From JAUIAI01 sp050633665 (GTDB lineage: Bacteria > Pseudomonadota > Gammaproteobacteria > Burkholderiales > Burkholderiaceae_E), in NCBI GenBank assembly GCA_050633665.1, contig JBOEGY010000005.1, forward strand, positions 277,196-341,195: a DNA stretch of 64,000 nt. Direction: 5' to 3'. Shown piece after piece: positions 35,506-43,271 of the stretch (the first letter of the stretch is position 1; every line of letters begins with the position of its first letter). The translations under genes were made by a program, and so were the position numbers. The notes below the pieces were generated by a model. The model had not been told where the DNA came from, made no database searches, and was given only the letters and a program-made list of their open reading frames with translations.

Positions 35506-36096
35506 ATGAACAAGCCCGCCGAACGCTTTCCTATGCCGGACGTTAATTCGTTACCTCAGGACATGAAAACCATGTTGCTTGAGATTCAGGAGAAATCCGG
35601 TTTTATTCCGAACGTTTTTCTGAAGCTGGCTCGCCGTCCCGATGAATTTCGTGCCTTCTTTGCCTATCATGATGCCTTGATGCTGCGAGAGAGTGGGCTG
35701 AGCAAAGCCGAGAAGGAAATGATCGTGGTGGCGACCAGCGCGACCAATAGCTGTCTGTATTGCGTGGTGGCGCATGGCGCGCTGCTGCGAATTTATTCCA
35801 AGAACCCGCGTGTTGCCGACCAACTCGCGACCAATCCTGCCAAGGCCGAGCTTACCGACCGGCAACGGGCGATGATCGACTTTGCGATGATGGTGGCAAT
35901 TGATTCCGCCGAAATTGCCGACTCGGATTATCAAACCCTGCATGATCACGGTTTTACCGATGATGACGCCTGGGATATTGGCGGTATTGCAGCCTTCTTT
36001 GCCTTGTCAAACCGAATGGCGAATGTTTCAAACATGATGCCCAATGAAGAGTTCTACCTGATGGGCAGAGTTCCGCGCGACAAGAAAAAGAAGTAG
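35506..36096 (+). CDS. Peroxidase-related enzyme, carboxymuconolactone decarboxylase (AhpD-like) family
   Basis: The 196-residue all-helical protein has the AhpD/CMD redox motif SCLYCVVAHGALL (CxxC with following His), the catalytic pattern of alkylhydroperoxidases that are reduced through two cysteines. It matches the uncharacterised peroxidase-related subfamily. ATGs are at 35497 and 35506; AGGA at 35494-35497 favours 35506. It stands between the LPS cluster and a small membrane protein and is not on the strand of the ubiquitin-like operon. Confidence 0.85.
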   Translation: MNKPAERFPMPDVNSLPQDMKTMLLEIQEKSGFIPNVFLKLARRPDEFRAFFAYHDALMLRESGLSKAEKEMIVVATSATNSCLYCVVAHGALLRIYSKNPRVADQLATNPAKAELTDRQRAMIDFAMMVAIDSAEIADSDYQTLHDHGFTDDDAWDIGGIAAFFALSNRMANVSNMMPNEEFYLMGRVPRDKKKK

Positions 36097-36104
36097 GGAC
36101 GCCT

Positions 36105-36413
36105 GTGGCGACTGAGCCAGCAAAAACGTCCGGCGACCCATGGGCGCCACCTGAAGCGAACAAGGTCCAGCCGCGTACGGAACCGGTCCCGCCTGCCCAG
36201 GCGGTCAAAATCACGGCAATTGATATCCCGTTCTGGTCGCTCGTCCGGTTTGGTGTGAAGCTGGCCGTCGCTGCCGTGCCGGCACTGCTAGTGTTACTGC
36301 TGGTTCTGGTCGCTATCGTATCGCTAGCCGGGGCGTTGCTCGGCACGGCGATAGTGGCGGCACTGACTGAGTTGTTGTCCGGTCTGGCCCAGTCAGTTTC
36401 CTGGCCCTGGTAG
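36105..36413 (+). CDS. Small hypothetical membrane protein
   Basis: A 102-residue product starting at GTG 36105 with AGGGA 5 bp upstream. The first 40 residues are Pro-rich and polar; residues 45-90 form one long or two short membrane helices (VAAVPALLVLLLVLVAIVSL). No family is recognised. It follows the AhpD-like gene by 8 bp and its last 21 bp overlap the end of the convergent JAMM gene. Confidence 0.6.
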   Translation: MATEPAKTSGDPWAPPEANKVQPRTEPVPPAQAVKITAIDIPFWSLVRFGVKLAVAAVPALLVLLLVLVAIVSLAGALLGTAIVAALTELLSGLAQSVSWPW

Positions 36414-37001
36414 AAAACACCGGATCACGTCGAGACTGGCGGCGCCGATAAAACAGGCGTGCGTATCATCGCTCGGATCGATCACCCAACCGACGCTATA
36501 AGCCTGATTGAAAAACGCAGCCTGTGTCGCGCGATCGGTGCCGCTGAAGAAAGCGCCCAGCCCGGGGTGGCTGTGATACCAGCCAACGATTTTCAAAACG
36601 GCGCTCTGGGTCGGGTGAAGGCTGATCAGGCGGTTGGCTGCCGACCATACCGAAGCTTCCATTCGCAATGAATAACCGTTGCCCGATGAGTCATCAGCGG
36701 GAACCGCGGCGCTGACTGCCACCCGGGTTACCTGGTCGGTTTGCCCGCTCGCACTAAACGCCTGACCGATCAGCAGGCCGCCGAGTTCGCGCCGGCTGCC
36801 GCGCAACTGGGCGAGCACCTGCGTATGAACCTGCGCATCAATGACAACCTCAGCGCCGTCCGGTGGCGCGGATCGAGTCTGACACAGGATGCGGCCACGC
36901 GGCTGGCTGGCCTGCGCGGCAGGCAGGGCAGGCAAAATCGTATCGGGGGATTGATCCGTCCATTTCATTGGTATTGGCTCAAGTGCTTGCCGTGAACTCA
37001 T
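36393..37001 (-). CDS. JAMM/MPN-type metallopeptidase of a ubiquitin-like system (putative deconjugase)
   Basis: A 202-residue JAB/MPN protein with every catalytic element: Glu72 (RRELGGLLIG), His143 and His145 (WYHSHPG), Ser153 and Asp156, giving an exact HxH-x10-D motif with SxxD. Such enzymes cleave ubiquitin-like proteins from targets or mature their C-termini. It is the last gene of the operon that holds E1-, E2- and ubiquitin-like genes, which fixes its likely substrate. The start used here overlaps the E2 gene by 23 bp; ATG 36968 is an alternative with a 10-bp gap. Residues 1-45 are a variable tail. Confidence 0.87.
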   Translation of the reverse strand: MSSRQALEPIPMKWTDQSPDTILPALPAAQASQPRGRILCQTRSAPPDGAEVVIDAQVHTQVLAQLRGSRRELGGLLIGQAFSASGQTDQVTRVAVSAAVPADDSSGNGYSLRMEASVWSAANRLISLHPTQSAVLKIVGWYHSHPGLGAFFSGTDRATQAAFFNQAYSVGWVIDPSDDTHACFIGAASLDVIRCFLPGPGN

Positions 37002-37575
37002 GCTGGCAGCGTGGGCAGACCACGGCGCCTTGCTGGCCAGCCGGTAAACGCATTTTGGTCTGGCAGGACGGGCAACTGCGGACGACTTTTTCAGGCGCTT
37101 CGGCCCAGTCTATCCGGGCGCTTGGAAAAGCCTCAGGGTGGGCGCGCAGGGTTTTTGAGTACCAGTTCGCACCAGCGGCATTGGCGATCGACCCCAGGTT
37201 GACCAGCATCGGGTCAAAACAAAGCAACTGCGCAAGCCTGCGAACATAGATGTCCAGACCTTCGCTGGGGTTCCAGCGGCTGCCGACGCAGATGACGCCG
37301 GACTCAAACACATTGGGGTGCAGAATTGGCGTGCCATTCATACGGGCGGTGGGCGCCTCAAACGGATATCTGGCCGGCAGGCTCACTTCAAAGCGGCTTT
37401 CCGGCTGCACGGTGCCGGGATAAGCGGCAGTGCCGGCAGTTGGCAGCCGCAGCGTAAATTGCAGGCGACGGCCGTCCGGGTCCGCGTGGGTGAGCGAGAG
37501 CTGGCCAGCCGATGCGCCGGCCATTGCCCGCAGGCGGATGAGATCCGCCTCTCTGCGCTTGCTCAGTCCACTCAT
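36979..37575 (-). CDS. E2-like ubiquitin-conjugating protein with C-terminal zinc ribbon
   Basis: A 198-residue protein with a UBC fold. Residues 70-79 (YPFEAPTARM) match the E2 YPFxPP strand, HPN is at 86-88, and Cys96 lies exactly 8 residues after the Asn (NVFESGVIC), the same spacing as in eukaryotic E2s. A zinc ribbon follows (Cys168, Cys171, Cys187, Cys190), which eukaryotic E2s lack. It should accept the modifier from the E1-like protein as a thioester. Its ATG overlaps the stop of the ubiquitin-like gene (TAATG). Confidence 0.87.
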   Translation of the reverse strand: MSGLSKRREADLIRLRAMAGASAGQLSLTHADPDGRRLQFTLRLPTAGTAAYPGTVQPESRFEVSLPARYPFEAPTARMNGTPILHPNVFESGVICVGSRWNPSEGLDIYVRRLAQLLCFDPMLVNLGSIANAAGANWYSKTLRAHPEAFPSARIDWAEAPEKVVRSCPSCQTKMRLPAGQQGAVVCPRCQHEFTAST

Positions 37576-37841
37576 TATCCAGCCACCAGAACCGGTTGGA
37601 TTTCCAGGGTGTCGCCCGGTTGAACCTTGTCTTTCAAGGATTCATTCGGCGCGATCATCACACCTGAGGTGGTATTGACCAGCGCGTAATCGGTGTTCGC
37701 CGGTAACGACCAGTTATCCGCCGCGGTCTGAATTACCTTGGCGCCGGTGGCGTCAGGGTCGATTTCGATCGCAGCCTTGCGGGTCTGGTCGGCGGTTCGG
37801 ACGGTAAGCGGTATGTCGTCGGTTCGCTGTATCTGACTCAT
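37575..37841 (-). CDS. Ubiquitin-like beta-grasp modifier ending in Val-Ala-Gly
   Basis: An 88-residue protein with the expected beta-grasp pattern: two N-terminal strands (PLTVRTADQTRKAAIEI), a helix (ATGAKVIQTAADNWSL), strand YALVN, and a final strand DTLEIQPV. It resembles YukD-like ubiquitin relatives. It ends ...LVAG: a C-terminal Gly but no di-Gly, and with no residues beyond it, so no trimming would be needed before activation. It lies between and overlaps both the E1-like gene (ATGA) and the E2-like gene (TAATG). Confidence 0.82.
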   Translation of the reverse strand: MSQIQRTDDIPLTVRTADQTRKAAIEIDPDATGAKVIQTAADNWSLPANTDYALVNTTSGVMIAPNESLKDKVQPGDTLEIQPVLVAG

Positions 37842-39049
37842 GGGTTTTCCCTCCCTGGTTTTCCTAACGAGATATATTTGCCGCCAATTTCAACCCAGCT
37901 TCCTGGTATCCGCCGGTTGCCAATCAGGGCGGACAATTCGGCAAGCGCAAATTGATCCCTGATTTCAATAGCGACCGAAGTCTGCCCGCAGCGGGAACAC
38001 AGAATGACGCCATCGGGCACTGCGGCGGCCCGGCGGCCCGCCAGCTGATCAGTAGCGGCCTGCGCGCCGCAGTGAGTGCAGGCGGCGCTGGCAATCAGTG
38101 CGTCGCTCAGGCAAACCGTGGGGTCGGGATGATCAGACAGCTTTTCGGCCCCAATAATCTGGCGCAGCTCAGATCCTGTAAGAGCGGACCCGGCGGGCGT
38201 GACTCGCCAGGGCAGGGCGTCGCAACAGGCGCAAAGTGAAACGGACGGAATCTCACTGCGGGTGGTGATGCCGGTCAGCGAGTCTGTGAACAAACGGGTG
38301 GCGGGCGGGACGTCTGTCGCGGCGCCGGGCGTCGGTGCGCGGGTGTCACATCCGGTCAAGACCAGTGCCTGATTGACGGCCAGTGCGGCTGCCAGACTGG
38401 TTGTCAAAGTGGTCGTGGGCATGATCTGCCGGGCCAGCGCTGTTTTCAATAGACCGCCACAAGAGCGGCGCTCGGCCATTTTTTCATAGACGCTTGCCGG
38501 CAGGGTGCATTCATAGCACGGGGATTGTGATGGCCCGTTCAGCGGGAAGACCTCGACGCTTGCATAGCGGCTGTCAATTGCTGTGTTGATCCAGGCCGTG
38601 CCGGCCAGCAGGCAGAGCTGATTGATCCGGATGCGGGCCTCAAAATTGTCTACGCACCCGAACACCACATCTGCCGCTGCGACCGCATCCAGGCTCAGCG
38701 TGTCCGCGATATCGCCGTCGAATGCCGCCAGGTGGGCGTTCGGGTCGAGTGTCCTGGCATGGTGGGCAACTGCGGTCGCTTTGCTTTGACCGATATCTGA
38801 CTCGCGCAGCAGAACCGAGCGCGTCAGATTATGTTTTTCGACCCGGTCAAAATCATAGAGGTTGATCGGGGCCGTGGGTGATTGACCGACTCCCAGCAAA
38901 ACCAGATTTTTGATCACCTCGTTACCAATCGCTCCGGCTCCGATCACGACCACTTTCAGCCGAGAGACGGCCGCTTGCGAGAAACCGTCGATTTGTTCGT
39001 GACGCAAAAACCGGTCGCTCACGGTCGTCGTGACAGTCGGTTCGGACAT
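37838..39049 (-). CDS. E1-like ThiF/MoeB-fold adenylating enzyme
   Basis: A 403-residue protein with the Rossmann motif GAGAIG (37-42), the ATP/Mg contacts in YDFDRVEKHN (65-74), Arg77, Lys90 and Asp134 of the E1 family. It should adenylate the C-terminal Gly of the ubiquitin-like protein. Cys197 in RRSCGG is a candidate thioester cysteine. It also has several CxxC pairs (178/181, 273/276, 324/327, 351/354) that probably bind zinc, and a C-terminal region beyond the usual ThiF length. It starts 2 bp after the membrane/zinc gene. Confidence 0.88.
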   Translation of the reverse strand: MSEPTVTTTVSDRFLRHEQIDGFSQAAVSRLKVVVIGAGAIGNEVIKNLVLLGVGQSPTAPINLYDFDRVEKHNLTRSVLLRESDIGQSKATAVAHHARTLDPNAHLAAFDGDIADTLSLDAVAAADVVFGCVDNFEARIRINQLCLLAGTAWINTAIDSRYASVEVFPLNGPSQSPCYECTLPASVYEKMAERRSCGGLLKTALARQIMPTTTLTTSLAAALAVNQALVLTGCDTRAPTPGAATDVPPATRLFTDSLTGITTRSEIPSVSLCACCDALPWRVTPAGSALTGSELRQIIGAEKLSDHPDPTVCLSDALIASAACTHCGAQAATDQLAGRRAAAVPDGVILCSRCGQTSVAIEIRDQFALAELSALIGNRRIPGSWVEIGGKYISLGKPGRENP

Positions 39050-39051
39050 GT

Positions 39052-39411
39052 CTAAGCCGTCACCTGGACGGCATCAAAGTGAGTCGCCTGACAGGTCACG
39101 CATTGCCCACCGTTTTCGCGCTCAAGGACTTTTATGCTGTCGGCGTGATAGTAGGACTGGCAGCCCGGACAGCGCATCAACGCCCGGTCCGGGTCAATCG
39201 GTTCTGCACTAAAGCTGTCGCGGATACCGGTTAATTCGGCCCGTGACACCAGAAAAGTGGCCGGACCGGTATCAGACGCCGGTCCTGAGCGGAACGGTCG
39301 CTGGCGTGGGCGAAAAGTGTTTTGCGACCCGAACAGGCCACTATCGCGTAGTTTGCGTAACAACATGCCGCCTAGCAGCACAATCCCGACAATCAGTATC
39401 AGGCGCGGCAT
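39052..39411 (-). CDS. Membrane-anchored zinc (RING-like) protein, first gene of the ubiquitin-like operon
   Basis: A 119-residue protein with an N-terminal membrane helix (residues 3-18), a basic linker, and a C-terminal zinc motif: Cys81, Cys84, His89, Cys104, Cys107, His111. The stretch CPGCQSYYHADSI resembles the second half of a RING finger with one Cys replaced by Ser, but the first ligand pair is missing, so a single-site zinc ribbon is the safer description. AGGAGG lies 7 bp upstream of the ATG, the best Shine-Dalgarno in the operon. Given its neighbours a membrane-tethered E3-like or targeting role is possible; this is inference. Confidence 0.7.
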   Translation of the reverse strand: MPRLILIVGIVLLGGMLLRKLRDSGLFGSQNTFRPRQRPFRSGPASDTGPATFLVSRAELTGIRDSFSAEPIDPDRALMRCPGCQSYYHADSIKVLERENGGQCVTCQATHFDAVQVTA

Positions 39412-39433
39412 AAGCGTGCCTCCTGCAAAAATT

Positions 39434-39443
39434 CAGATATCTG
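39434..39443. promoter_or_regulatory. Palindrome upstream of the ubiquitin-like operon
   Basis: CAGATATCTG, a perfect 10-bp palindrome 22 bp before the first start codon, in an AT-richer patch. A TTGAAA on the minus strand lies further upstream but no good -10 is at proper spacing. It may be an operator; the binding protein is unknown. Confidence 0.35.
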
Positions 39444-39490
39444 CAGTGTAAATGGACGCGGACTCGTACGCTTTCAAGTCACAGAAGCTG

Positions 39491-40234
39491 TCAGCTTGTG
39501 TCTTGCAGATATTCGTGAGTGCGAGTATCAACATGTGAAACCCGCCATTCGATCGGCTCGTGCTCATAGCCAAAGGCAATCCGGCGAATCATCATCGCCG
39601 GCGAGTGGGCTGGCAGATCAAGCAGCCGGCGCATATCGTCGTCGGCTATGACGGCGCGCAGGCGTTCTGATGTGTGGGCAACACTGAGCCCGAACGCCTC
39701 CTGGTAGAGCTGGTAGAGCGTATTGTCCCGATCCCGGATGCGGGCGGCAGTCAGCCCGCGAAACCGGGCCGCTGGCAGACTGATGTCATCTACTATCAGT
39801 GCCTGTCCGCCCAGTGACAGCCGGTTTCTCATTTCAAAGATCGGGTCGCCGGGTCGTAATGCCAGTTTCTGGGCCACCACGGCGCTGGCTTTGGTCCGTT
39901 TGAAATCGATGAGTTCGACAACCGGATATTCGGTTTTGCCGCCGTCAAACGGAACAATATGAAAAAAGTAATAGAGCAGCCGTTCCTGGTCATGGCTGGC
40001 GACAAATGTGCCGCGGCCTTGTTGTCGAATCAGGATGCCTTCTGCGACCAGTTCATCGACCGCCTTGCGCAGCGTGCCGATACTGATCCCGAATTCGGCA
40101 GATAGTGTCTTTTCGGGCGGCAGTGCGGTACCGGGCCGGTATTGACCGCCGGCAAGAGCTTTGACTAACTGGGCTCTGGCGACCTGGTAGAGCGGCTGAG
40201 CAGAGTTGACGCCAAATTTGATTACTGCTGACAC
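39491..40234 (-). CDS. GntR family transcriptional regulator (UTRA domain)
   Basis: A 247-residue HutC-type GntR regulator: N-terminal winged helix (GTALPPEKTLSAEFGISIGTLRKAVDEL split at usual positions) and a C-terminal UTRA ligand-binding domain (residues 90-240). It is the last gene of the catabolic operon 40237-43553, 2 bp after the dehydrogenase, so it is probably autoregulated and relieved by an intermediate of that pathway. A palindrome at the operon's head (43598-43609) is the likely binding site. Confidence 0.9.
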   Translation of the reverse strand: MSAVIKFGVNSAQPLYQVARAQLVKALAGGQYRPGTALPPEKTLSAEFGISIGTLRKAVDELVAEGILIRQQGRGTFVASHDQERLLYYFFHIVPFDGGKTEYPVVELIDFKRTKASAVVAQKLALRPGDPIFEMRNRLSLGGQALIVDDISLPAARFRGLTAARIRDRDNTLYQLYQEAFGLSVAHTSERLRAVIADDDMRRLLDLPAHSPAMMIRRIAFGYEHEPIEWRVSHVDTRTHEYLQDTS

Positions 40235-40236
40235 GC

Positions 40237-41283
40237 TTAGTCCTGTGGTCGTAACAATATTTTCGCGGCTGTCGTGCGGCGATAATGCAAATCATCGAAT
40301 GCGGCAGCGCCGCTGCTTAGCGGGCGTTGTTCAACCCAGGTGAGGTCGCCGAATTCGCCGCCAGCTAAAGCGTCTACCGTATCGGCCAGATCCTGGTCGG
40401 TGTAGGTATAGCTGCCAATCAGCGTAATTTCAGCCAGGGTCAGCTTACGCATATCAATCTCACTGGCCCAGTCCAGAAGCCCGATGTGCACCGCGACGCT
40501 GCCCGGGTTGGCTGCTTCAAGCATCATGGTTCGGGTAGATGCGGCGCCGACTGCGTCGAGCACCAGGTCACAACTGTCCGGTCCTGGCCCGGTTTGATCA
40601 CCGGGGTCAAAAGTATTGGCGCCGGTATGCCGGGCGATTGATTCGCGGCGTGCGGCATGAGTCTCAGCGACCCAGACTTCTCCGGCACCAATAGACCTGA
40701 GCAGCAAGGCAGACAACATGCCGATGGCGCCACCACCAATGACCAGAACCCGAGCGTCAGTCAGCGGTTTGATCAGACTTTTTCTGCCCAGCGCGATCGC
40801 ATGCCATGCGGTGGCGGCGGGTTCTGCCAGCGCGCCGTGGGCGGCGCTCAAGGTCGCGGGCAGGTCAATCAGAATCCTCTCGGGCGCGGCCATGTATGCC
40901 GCAAAAGCGCCAGGACGGTTCATGCCAATCATGGTGCGGTCTGAACACAAATTGGTACGGCCTTGACGGCAGTATTCGCAGCGCCCGCAGGTGATTAACG
41001 GGTTGCCTGTCACGCGGCGTCCAGCCGCTGGGCCGTTCACGACAGTGCCGGCGAATTCATGGCCCAGGATCAAACCGGGCAGGCGGCGCGGATCATGGCC
41101 GTGAAAAGCATGCATGTCGGAGCCGCAGATGCCAACGGCTTCAATACGAAGCAGGACTTCGTTAGCGGCCGGCTCCGGGACTGGCGCTGTCCGCAACTCC
41201 ATTTCATTGGGCCGGGCGTAAACGAGCACCGGCATCTCGCCGGCCGGCTGGCCGGGGGTATTGGCTGGTCGCGCAGTTGTCAT
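40237..41283 (-). CDS. Zinc-dependent alcohol dehydrogenase (MDR)
   Basis: A 348-residue medium-chain dehydrogenase. It has the catalytic zinc residues (GICGSDMHAFHG, LILGHEFAGTV), a structural zinc loop with four cysteines (CGRCEYCRQGRTNLC) and a nucleotide-binding GGGAIGM motif. It is similar in layout to sorbitol, idonate and threonine dehydrogenases. With the SDR and UxaA-like genes upstream it probably oxidises a sugar-acid or sulfonate-type hydroxy substrate. Substrate is not determined by sequence. Confidence 0.87.
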   Translation of the reverse strand: MTTARPANTPGQPAGEMPVLVYARPNEMELRTAPVPEPAANEVLLRIEAVGICGSDMHAFHGHDPRRLPGLILGHEFAGTVVNGPAAGRRVTGNPLITCGRCEYCRQGRTNLCSDRTMIGMNRPGAFAAYMAAPERILIDLPATLSAAHGALAEPAATAWHAIALGRKSLIKPLTDARVLVIGGGAIGMLSALLLRSIGAGEVWVAETHAARRESIARHTGANTFDPGDQTGPGPDSCDLVLDAVGAASTRTMMLEAANPGSVAVHIGLLDWASEIDMRKLTLAEITLIGSYTYTDQDLADTVDALAGGEFGDLTWVEQRPLSSGAAAFDDLHYRRTTAAKILLRPQD

Positions 41284-41300
41284 GAGAGTTCCCCGAAGGA

Positions 41301-42071
41301 TTACTTGGCGGTGAATCCGCCGTCGACCATCAGCGTCTGGCCGGTGATGTAGGCGGAAGCGTTGCTGGCAAGAAAGACAGTGGCACCGTAGAGGTCGCTT
41401 AACTCGCCGTTGCGGCCTATCGCGGTTTGCTCGGCCAGGCGTTGCGCCCGGCTGGCATCGGCAAAGACGGGTTCAGTCAGTGGTGTCGGGAAGAAGCCGG
41501 GGCCGATGGCATTGCAGGTGATGCCGTACCGGGAGTATTCCTGCGCAATTGCGCGGGTCAGTTGAACTATGCCGCCTTTTCCGGCGCCATAAGGGGCGCT
41601 GTTCTCGAATGCCCGATGCGATTGCAAAGAGGCAAGGTTGATGATTCGCCCCCAACCGTTCTTTTTCATGGCCGGGGCCAGCTGCTGCGTCAGGAAAAAC
41701 GGTGCACTCAGATGCAGAGCGATATGCTGATTCCAGGCAGCTTCATCGACTTGGTCGAACGGCTGACGCAGATTGACGCCGGCCGCGTTGATCAGAATGT
41801 CAATTGCACCGGTACGATCCAGGGTTCTGGCGCAAGCGGTCTTGATTGCGCCAACATCTGACAGGTCCGCGCTGATGACGCTGCAGTCAATGTGGTCGGC
41901 CGTCAGCCGCCTAGCCGCTGCATCCAGTAAGTCGGCCCGGCGGGCGAGTAGCGTGATCGAAGCGCCGGCGAGGCCAAGCGCACGCGCCATGGCCTCGCCG
42001 ATACCGGAATTGCCGCCACTAATGAGGGCATGCCTGCCCGACAGATCAAAGAGTCCGGCCAGTTGATTCAT
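41301..42071 (-). CDS. Short-chain dehydrogenase (gluconate 5-dehydrogenase/KduD-like)
   Basis: A 256-residue SDR with the NAD(P) motif SGGNSGIG, NAAG, catalytic Ser in NLASLQS and Tyr-x3-Lys in YGAGKGG, and the closing YITGQTLMVDGGF. It groups by pattern with gluconate 5-dehydrogenase and KduD. It is in the same operon as a second dehydrogenase, a combination used for epimerising a hydroxyl through a keto intermediate or for stepwise oxidation. AGGAGAGGG lies just upstream of the ATG. Confidence 0.88.
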   Translation of the reverse strand: MNQLAGLFDLSGRHALISGGNSGIGEAMARALGLAGASITLLARRADLLDAAARRLTADHIDCSVISADLSDVGAIKTACARTLDRTGAIDILINAAGVNLRQPFDQVDEAAWNQHIALHLSAPFFLTQQLAPAMKKNGWGRIINLASLQSHRAFENSAPYGAGKGGIVQLTRAIAQEYSRYGITCNAIGPGFFPTPLTEPVFADASRAQRLAEQTAIGRNGELSDLYGATVFLASNASAYITGQTLMVDGGFTAK

Positions 42072-42090
42072 GCCCTCTCCTGAATCGCGG

Positions 42091-43260
42091 TCAGGCGCTT
42101 TCGTACAAGCGCGTCAGCACGAACTCGCGATGACCGAGTAATTCTGCCGACGTCCATTCACCATTTGCGGTGCGAAGCATGCAGTCGAGCAAAGCATCGC
42201 CCGCTTCATCCATGTTCATTTCCCGCCGCAGCAGCCCGGAGGTATCAACATCAACGTGCTCTTGCATCGTGCGAACCGTTTTGGGGTTGGCGCAGATTTT
42301 GATTACGGGCAGGATAGGGTTGCCAATGACATTGCCCTGGCCGGTCGGGAAGAAATGCACGGCGTACCCTGAGGCGGCACACAAGGTGACCATCTCCGCC
42401 GCGGCAGAGGATGAGTCCATAAACCATAAACCCGGGCCGGTCGGTTCTTCGGCTTTGTCGATTACGCCGTCTACCATGCACTTGCGGCCAATTTTCTGAA
42501 TATTGCCGAGGGCTTTTTCTTCAATGGTTGTCAGGCCGCCGGCAATATTGCCTTTGGTTGGCTGAGACTCAGACAAGTCGCTGGTTTTGTGCCGGTCAAC
42601 GACTGCCTGGTAGCGATCAAACATGGCCATGAACTGATCGCGAATTTCCGGTGTCCGGCACCGTTGTGCCACCAGATGCTCACCGCCGGTTAGCTCAGTC
42701 GTTTCACCGAAAACCAGGGTATTGCCGGCTTCGTAGAGTTTGTCGAATGCGTTGCCCACGGTTGGGTTGGCGCCGCAGCCGGAGGTGGTGTCGGATTCGC
42801 CGCATTTGGTTGATACCCATAATTCGCTGATGGGGTGTTCCTGGCGGTGCAGGGACGTGGCATGCTTTTGAAACTTGAATGCCGCGTGCGAAGCGGATGC
42901 AATAGTGGCGATGTCGCCGTTACCCTCTATTGAAAAGCCGGCGACCGGTTTGCCGCTGGCAGCAATGCCGTCGACCACTTTCTGGGTCCAGCCCGGTTCA
43001 ATGCCGATAACGACGACTGCGGCGACGTTGGGGTTGCAGCCAGTGCCGATCAGAGTACGGAAGTGCAGATCAAGGTCGGCACCGAATTGCAGTCGGCCGT
43101 AAGGATGGGGGATAGCCATCGTGCCTTTAATATGCGCGGCAACTGCTTCGCTCGCCGAGTTTGATAAGTCGTCAACCGGCAGAATGATGACATGGTTGCG
43201 TACTCCAACCCGACCGTTTTCGCGCTTGTAACCCCAGAAGCTTGCGTTTTTGATATCCAT
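42091..43260 (-). CDS. suyB: UxaA family hydro-lyase large subunit, candidate (2R)-sulfolactate sulfo-lyase SuyB
   Basis: A 389-residue protein of the altronate dehydratase C-terminal family, with GTGCNPNVAAVVVIGIEPGW, STKCGESDTTSGCGANPT and GLWFMDSSSAAAEM. The overall pattern, and the separate small subunit next to it, match what I recall of SuyB, which with SuyA splits (2R)-3-sulfolactate into pyruvate and sulfite. Altronate dehydratase is the main alternative; in E. coli UxaA both parts are in one chain. Naming is therefore provisional. It starts 11 bp after the small subunit. Confidence 0.65.
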   Translation of the reverse strand: MDIKNASFWGYKRENGRVGVRNHVIILPVDDLSNSASEAVAAHIKGTMAIPHPYGRLQFGADLDLHFRTLIGTGCNPNVAAVVVIGIEPGWTQKVVDGIAASGKPVAGFSIEGNGDIATIASASHAAFKFQKHATSLHRQEHPISELWVSTKCGESDTTSGCGANPTVGNAFDKLYEAGNTLVFGETTELTGGEHLVAQRCRTPEIRDQFMAMFDRYQAVVDRHKTSDLSESQPTKGNIAGGLTTIEEKALGNIQKIGRKCMVDGVIDKAEEPTGPGLWFMDSSSAAAEMVTLCAASGYAVHFFPTGQGNVIGNPILPVIKICANPKTVRTMQEHVDVDTSGLLRREMNMDEAGDALLDCMLRTANGEWTSAELLGHREFVLTRLYESA

Positions 43261-43271
43261 GGATTCGATCC

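Noticed and set aside
39052..39411. Calling the first operon gene a true RING finger
   Set aside because: Only four Cys and two His are present and the N-terminal ligand pair is missing, so the eight-ligand cross-brace cannot be shown.
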